64,000 nucleotides of DNA from Bacillota bacterium (lineage in GTDB: Bacteria > Bacillota > UBA4882 > UBA8346): positions 1 through 64,000 of the forward strand of contig JAEYGI010000008.1 of assembly GCA_023402395.1 (NCBI GenBank). Reading direction: 5' to 3'. Under the pieces are notes generated by a model, which made no database searches, was not told the origin of the DNA, and saw only the letters and a list, made by a program, of their open reading frames with translations. The position numbers were made by a program, and so were the translations under genes. Positions 60,051 to 64,000 of this stretch are shown piece by piece (the first letter of the stretch is position 1; each line of letters starts with the position of its first letter).

Positions 60051-62030
60051 TTGGATCAGAAGTTTGTGTTGCGCTCCGAATACGAGCCCCGCGGCGATCA
60101 GCCGGAAGCCATCGCCAAGCTGGCGAAAGGGGTCCGCTCCGGGCTCCGGGAACAGGTGTTGCTGGGCGTGACCGGTTCCGGGAAAACCTTCACCATGGCC
60201 AAGGTGATTGAGGAAGTTCAAATGCCAACGCTGGTCCTGGCCCACAATAAGACCCTGGCCGCCCAGCTGTACAGCGAATTCAAGGAGTTTTTCCCGGATA
60301 ACGCGGTGGAATACTTCGTCAGTTATTACGATTATTATCAACCGGAAGCGTATGTGCCGCAGACGGATCTCTATATCGAAAAGGATTCAAGCATTAACGA
60401 CGAGATCGAACGATTGCGCCACGCGGCCACCTCGTCCCTGTTCCAGCGGAAGGACGTGGTGATCGTAGCCAGCGTCTCCTGCATCTATGGCCTGGGTTCG
60501 CCGGAGGATTACGAGGCGATGACCCTGTCGTTGAAGTCGGGCGAGTTCAGGGAGAGGGGCCAGATCCTCCGCCGCTTGGTGGGGATCCAGTATAGCCGGA
60601 ACGACATGGGATTTACCCGGGGCACCTTCCGGGTCCGGGGCGACGTGATCGAGCTGATCCCGATTTACGGCGAGAATATCATCCGTTTTGAACTCTTCGG
60701 GGACGAGGTCGAGAAGATTTTGGAGGTCGATCCGCTCACCGGCGAGGTTTTGCAGCAGATGGAAGAGATTATGATCTACCCCGCCACCCACTATATCACC
60801 TCCGAAGAGAAACGGAAGGCGGCGGTCCAGTCCATCGAGGCCGAACTGGAAGAGCGGCTCCGCTACTTCCGGGACAACGGGAGGCTCCTGGAGGCGCAGC
60901 GGCTGGAGCAGCGGACCCGCTTCGACCTGGAGATGATGAACGAAGTCGGGTTCTGCCAGGGGATCGAGAATTATTCGCGCCATCTGACCGGCCGCGGCCC
61001 GGGCGAAGCCCCGGCGACGCTGCTCGACTATTTTCCGAAAGATTTTCTGATGTTCATCGATGAATCCCATATCTCGGTGCCCCAGATCGGCGGAATGTAC
61101 GCCGGGGACCGCTCGCGCAAGGAGACGCTGGTCGGCTACGGGTTCCGGCTGCCGTCGGCCCTTGATAACCGGCCGCTCCGGTTCGACGAGTTTGAGGGCC
61201 GGGTCAATCAGCTAGTCTATGTCTCCGCCACTCCCGGACCTTACGAGATGAAACGGACCGAGCAGGTCGTGGAGCAGATTATCCGTCCCACCGGCCTGGT
61301 CGACCCGGAGATCGACATCCGGCCGGTCAAGGGGCAGATTGACGACTTGATGGAAGAGATCCGGGTCCGGGTCGACCGGAACGAGCGGGTGCTGGTGACC
61401 ACCCTCACCAAGAAAATGGCCGAGGATCTCACCGAGTACCTGGACGGGGTCGGAATCCGGGTCCGCTATCTGCATTCGGAGATCAATACCCTGGACCGGA
61501 TGGTGATCATCCGCGATTTGCGAATAGGCAAATTCGACGTGCTGGTCGGAATCAACCTGCTCCGGGAGGGATTGGACTTGCCGGAAGTGTCGCTGGTGGC
61601 GATCCTCGACGCCGACAAGGAAGGATTCTTGCGGTCGGAGACCTCGCTGGTCCAGACCATCGGCCGGGCCGCCCGGAACGTGCAGGGCCGGGTAATCATG
61701 TATGCCGACAAGGTGACCGACTCCATGAAGCGGGCTATTGACGAAACGGACCGCAGGCGCGCCAAACAGATGCGGTTCAATGAGGAGAACGGGATTACGC
61801 CGGAGACGGTGCGCAAAGCGGTCCGGGATCTGATCAGCACCGAGCAGGCGGCCGAGGAGAAGGTGGCCTATGAGGCGCGGCAATTGCAGAAGTTGACCCC
61901 GGCCGAGATCAAGGCCAAGATCGACGCCCTGGAAACGGAGATGCTCAAGGCCGCCGCCGATCTGGAGTTCGAGAAGGCCGCCGGGTTGCGCGATGAGATG
62001 CGGAGCTGGGCCAAGTTGTTGGGAGAGTAA
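60051..62030 (+). CDS. uvrB: Excinuclease ABC subunit B
   Basis: 659 residues from TTG at 60051, six bases after GGTGAGGTG; a GTG at 60033 is in frame but lies on the transcript start. Motif I LLGVTGSGKTFTMAKV, the beta-hairpin region YYDYYQPEAYVP, helicase motif II MFIDESH, motif III SATPG, motif V GLDLPEVSLVAILDADKEG, motif VI QTIGRAARN, and a C-terminal UVR domain (about 622-657) that binds UvrC. It verifies DNA damage and loads UvrC in nucleotide excision repair. SOS control by the LexA box upstream. Confidence 0.97.
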   Translation: MDQKFVLRSEYEPRGDQPEAIAKLAKGVRSGLREQVLLGVTGSGKTFTMAKVIEEVQMPTLVLAHNKTLAAQLYSEFKEFFPDNAVEYFVSYYDYYQPEAYVPQTDLYIEKDSSINDEIERLRHAATSSLFQRKDVVIVASVSCIYGLGSPEDYEAMTLSLKSGEFRERGQILRRLVGIQYSRNDMGFTRGTFRVRGDVIELIPIYGENIIRFELFGDEVEKILEVDPLTGEVLQQMEEIMIYPATHYITSEEKRKAAVQSIEAELEERLRYFRDNGRLLEAQRLEQRTRFDLEMMNEVGFCQGIENYSRHLTGRGPGEAPATLLDYFPKDFLMFIDESHISVPQIGGMYAGDRSRKETLVGYGFRLPSALDNRPLRFDEFEGRVNQLVYVSATPGPYEMKRTEQVVEQIIRPTGLVDPEIDIRPVKGQIDDLMEEIRVRVDRNERVLVTTLTKKMAEDLTEYLDGVGIRVRYLHSEINTLDRMVIIRDLRIGKFDVLVGINLLREGLDLPEVSLVAILDADKEGFLRSETSLVQTIGRAARNVQGRVIMYADKVTDSMKRAIDETDRRRAKQMRFNEENGITPETVRKAVRDLISTEQAAEEKVAYEARQLQKLTPAEIKAKIDALETEMLKAAADLEFEKAAGLRDEMRSWAKLLGE

Positions 62031-62249
62031 AGTAAATCAGAAAGTATTTTTACTGAATCTCTAGTTTGAACAGTAAGCCATTAAAAAGAAAATGAAAGCA
62101 AGACTCCTCCCGGCGCTGTGAAAGCCGAAGCGCCGGACGGCTATCCAGAGACTAATGAACTCCTTTACTTGGCGCTACTAAAACTAAGGTTTATGCTGAG
62201 TGAGCTAAGATATTTTCTCAATCTATTTATTTTTTATCGGAGGCTTTTC
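62031..62249 (+). other. uvrB-uvrA spacer
   Basis: 219 bases, longer than usual between these genes. It contains a perfect 8-base hairpin (CCGGCGCT 62110-62117 with AGCGCCGG 62129-62136) without T-run. It may set different expression of the two genes; I could not match it to a known RNA element. Confidence 0.35.
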
Positions 62250-64000
62250 ATGTCCAGTAACGTGATTCGAATCAAGGGAGCCAGGGAGCATAATCTGAAA
62301 AATATCGACCTGGAGATTCCGCGCGATCGCCTGGTGGTCTTCACCGGATTGTCCGGGTCGGGCAAGTCCTCGCTGGCGTTCGATACCATTTACGCCGAGG
62401 GGCAGCGGCGCTACGTGGAGTCACTGTCCGCCTATGCCCGGCAGTTTCTGGGGCAGATGGACAAGCCGGACGTTGATTCCATCGACGGGTTGTCGCCGGC
62501 CATCTCCATCGATCAAAAGACCACCTCCAACAATCCGCGCTCCACAGTAGGCACGGTCACCGAAATCTATGATTATCTGCGGCTTCTCTACGCCCGGATC
62601 GGCCATCCGCACTGCCCGGACTGCGGTAATCCCATTACTCAGCAAACGGTGGAGCAGATCGTCGATCAAGTGCTGGCCATGGCGGAGGGAACCCGGTTCA
62701 TGGTGCTGGCGCCGGTGGTCCGGCGGCGGAAAGGCGAGTATGACAAGCTGTTCGAGGATCTGAAGAAGGACGGCTTCGCCCGGGTCCGGGTCGACGGGGA
62801 GATCAAGGAACTGACCGAGACCATTTCCCTTGAAAAATACAAGCAGCATACCATCGAAGTGGTGGTTGACCGGCTGATCCTCAAGCCCGATCTTGGCCAG
62901 CGGCTGGCCGACTCGGTGGAATTGGCGCTGAAGCTCGCCAAGGGCTTGGTGACCATTCTGACCACTGACGGCGGGGAGTTTCTCTTCAGCGAAAAGTTCG
63001 CCTGCCCGGACTGCGGGTTCAGCTTCGAAGAACTGACGCCCCGGATGTTCTCGTTCAACAGCCCTTACGGCGCCTGCCCCGACTGTTCGGGGCTGGGAAT
63101 GAAGATGGAGATTGATCCGGAGATGGTCATCGACAAATCCCGGTCCTTAAACGAGGGCGGGATCAAGGTCTGGAGCGCGGACCAGGAATCCTGGTCCCTG
63201 CAATACCTGCGGGCCGTGGCCAAACATTACGGGATCGACCCTGATAAGCCGCTGAAGAAGCTGACTCCCGAGCAACTGGACGTGCTGCTCTACGGCACCC
63301 GGGGCGAGAAGATTGAAATCGCTTATCAGGGGCATAACCGGGAGTTCAAGCATATGGCGGCCTTCGAAGGCGTAGCCAACAATCTGGAACGCCGTTACAA
63401 GGAGACCAACTCCGAGCCGATGCGGCACGAGATTGAAAAATTCATGAAGGTCAAACCCTGCGCCGCTTGCGGCGGCTCCCGCCTGAAAAAGGAGAGCCTG
63501 TCGGTGTTTATCGGCGGCTTGAATATCAGTCAGTTCACCGCCAAGTCGGTATTGGACGCCCGGGATTTCCTGAACGGCTTGCAACTGTCGGAACGGGAGA
63601 CGGCCATTGCCCGGCTGATCCAGAAAGAACTCAACGAGCGGCTGGGATTTCTGATCAATGTGGGACTCGACTACCTGACCCTGGATCGGGCGGCCGGAAC
63701 CCTTTCGGGCGGCGAAGCCCAGCGGATCCGGCTGGCGACCCAAATCGGCTCCTCGCTGGTGGGCGTGCTCTATATCCTGGATGAGCCCAGTATCGGGCTG
63801 CATCAACGGGACAACCGCCGTCTGATCGAGACCCTGAAGGGATTGCGCGATCTGGGGAATACCATTGTCGTGGTCGAGCACGACGAGGATATGATCCGCG
63901 AGGCCGACTTCATTGTCGACATCGGCCCCGGCGCCGGAGTGCACGGCGGCGTGGTGGTGGCCGCCGGCGATCTGGATACGATTCTGGCGACGCCGGATTC
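62250..64000 (+). CDS. uvrA: Excinuclease ABC subunit A, partial
   Basis: The first 583 codons of UvrA, cut by the window end (family about 940-960). ATG at 62250 follows ATCGGAGGC. First Walker A VVFTGLSGSGKSSLAFDTI, EGQRRYVESLSAYARQFLGQ, the first zinc-finger half CPDCG, later CACGG-type cysteines (CAACGGSRLKKESL), the signature LSGGEAQRIRLATQIGSSL and Walker B LYILDEPSIGLHQRD are visible. UvrA dimers find DNA distortions and load UvrB. Same strand as uvrB and probably partly co-transcribed. Confidence 0.97.
   Translation, partial: MSSNVIRIKGAREHNLKNIDLEIPRDRLVVFTGLSGSGKSSLAFDTIYAEGQRRYVESLSAYARQFLGQMDKPDVDSIDGLSPAISIDQKTTSNNPRSTVGTVTEIYDYLRLLYARIGHPHCPDCGNPITQQTVEQIVDQVLAMAEGTRFMVLAPVVRRRKGEYDKLFEDLKKDGFARVRVDGEIKELTETISLEKYKQHTIEVVVDRLILKPDLGQRLADSVELALKLAKGLVTILTTDGGEFLFSEKFACPDCGFSFEELTPRMFSFNSPYGACPDCSGLGMKMEIDPEMVIDKSRSLNEGGIKVWSADQESWSLQYLRAVAKHYGIDPDKPLKKLTPEQLDVLLYGTRGEKIEIAYQGHNREFKHMAAFEGVANNLERRYKETNSEPMRHEIEKFMKVKPCAACGGSRLKKESLSVFIGGLNISQFTAKSVLDARDFLNGLQLSERETAIARLIQKELNERLGFLINVGLDYLTLDRAAGTLSGGEAQRIRLATQIGSSLVGVLYILDEPSIGLHQRDNRRLIETLKGLRDLGNTIVVVEHDEDMIREADFIVDIGPGAGVHGGVVVAAGDLDTILATPD

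Overview
The window looks like a chromosomal segment of a moderately GC-rich Bacillota (Firmicute). Signs of this are strong AGGAGG-type ribosome sites, many TTG/GTG starts, a rpmE-DUF1385-prfA-prmC gene order, a B. subtilis-style LexA box before uvrB, an ftsEX/M23/S41/deacetylase cell-wall cluster and a LysM protein of spore-coat type. Two secreted proteins look like outer-membrane beta-barrels, so a diderm member (for example a Limnochordia/Hydrogenispora-like lineage) is plausible; the taxonomic placement is inference.

Layout. 1-1.4 kb: SymE-like and DUF6809 genes and a toxin-antitoxin pair whose toxin is cut short by a short palindromic repeat. 1.5-4.2 kb: DedA protein, then AT-richer, probably transferred genes (methyltransferase, nucleosidase). 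4.4-15.4 kb: a pectin/sugar-acid locus with a KDG-type kinase, a DHDPS/KDG-aldolase family lyase, an IlvD/EDD dehydratase, a Gfo/Idh/MocA oxidoreductase and three tandem secreted PL1 pectate lyases; a fourth lies at 44-45.7 kb. 15.8-22.6 kb: a lipoprotein gene interrupted by UGA, a multi-HAMP chemoreceptor, and a beta-barrel plus lipoprotein pair. 23-26.3 kb: TSCPD protein, AbrB-PIN module, radical SAM protein, cytidylate-kinase-like protein. 26.6-32.3 kb: a second beta-barrel, a DnaA-box-like 21-bp array, then a metal locus (P1B ATPase, unknown protein, a 48-aa His-rich protein, M20 peptidase, CsoR-type repressor). 32.5-42.3 kb: rpmE, DUF1385, prfA, prmC and a translationally coupled hypABFCDE operon followed by a beta-propeller protein. 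42.4-47.7 kb: glutaredoxin and thioredoxin-reductase-like genes separated by a 7-bp microsatellite, the fourth pectate lyase, hemerythrin, a lipoprotein, and a second DnaA-box-like array on the opposite strand. 47.7-52.8 kb: M32 carboxypeptidase, LysM coat-like protein and a compact operon of a ParM-like actin, an Sm-like-fold protein and an unknown helical protein. 53.2-59.1 kb: ftsE, ftsX, murein hydrolase activator, S41 protease, divergent polysaccharide deacetylase. 59.2-64 kb: an extraordinary 21-bp GATC-palindrome array, then SOS-controlled uvrB and the first part of uvrA.

The strongest leads for something undescribed are the two 21-bp-register DnaA-box-like arrays, the GATC array that encodes the same heptads on both strands, and the actin/Sm-like operon. 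Regulatory logic can also be read: paired CsoR-type operators sit just downstream of two promoters in the metal locus, and a tandem palindrome overlaps the promoter of the second beta-barrel. No rRNA, tRNA, CRISPR array or intact transposon was seen.
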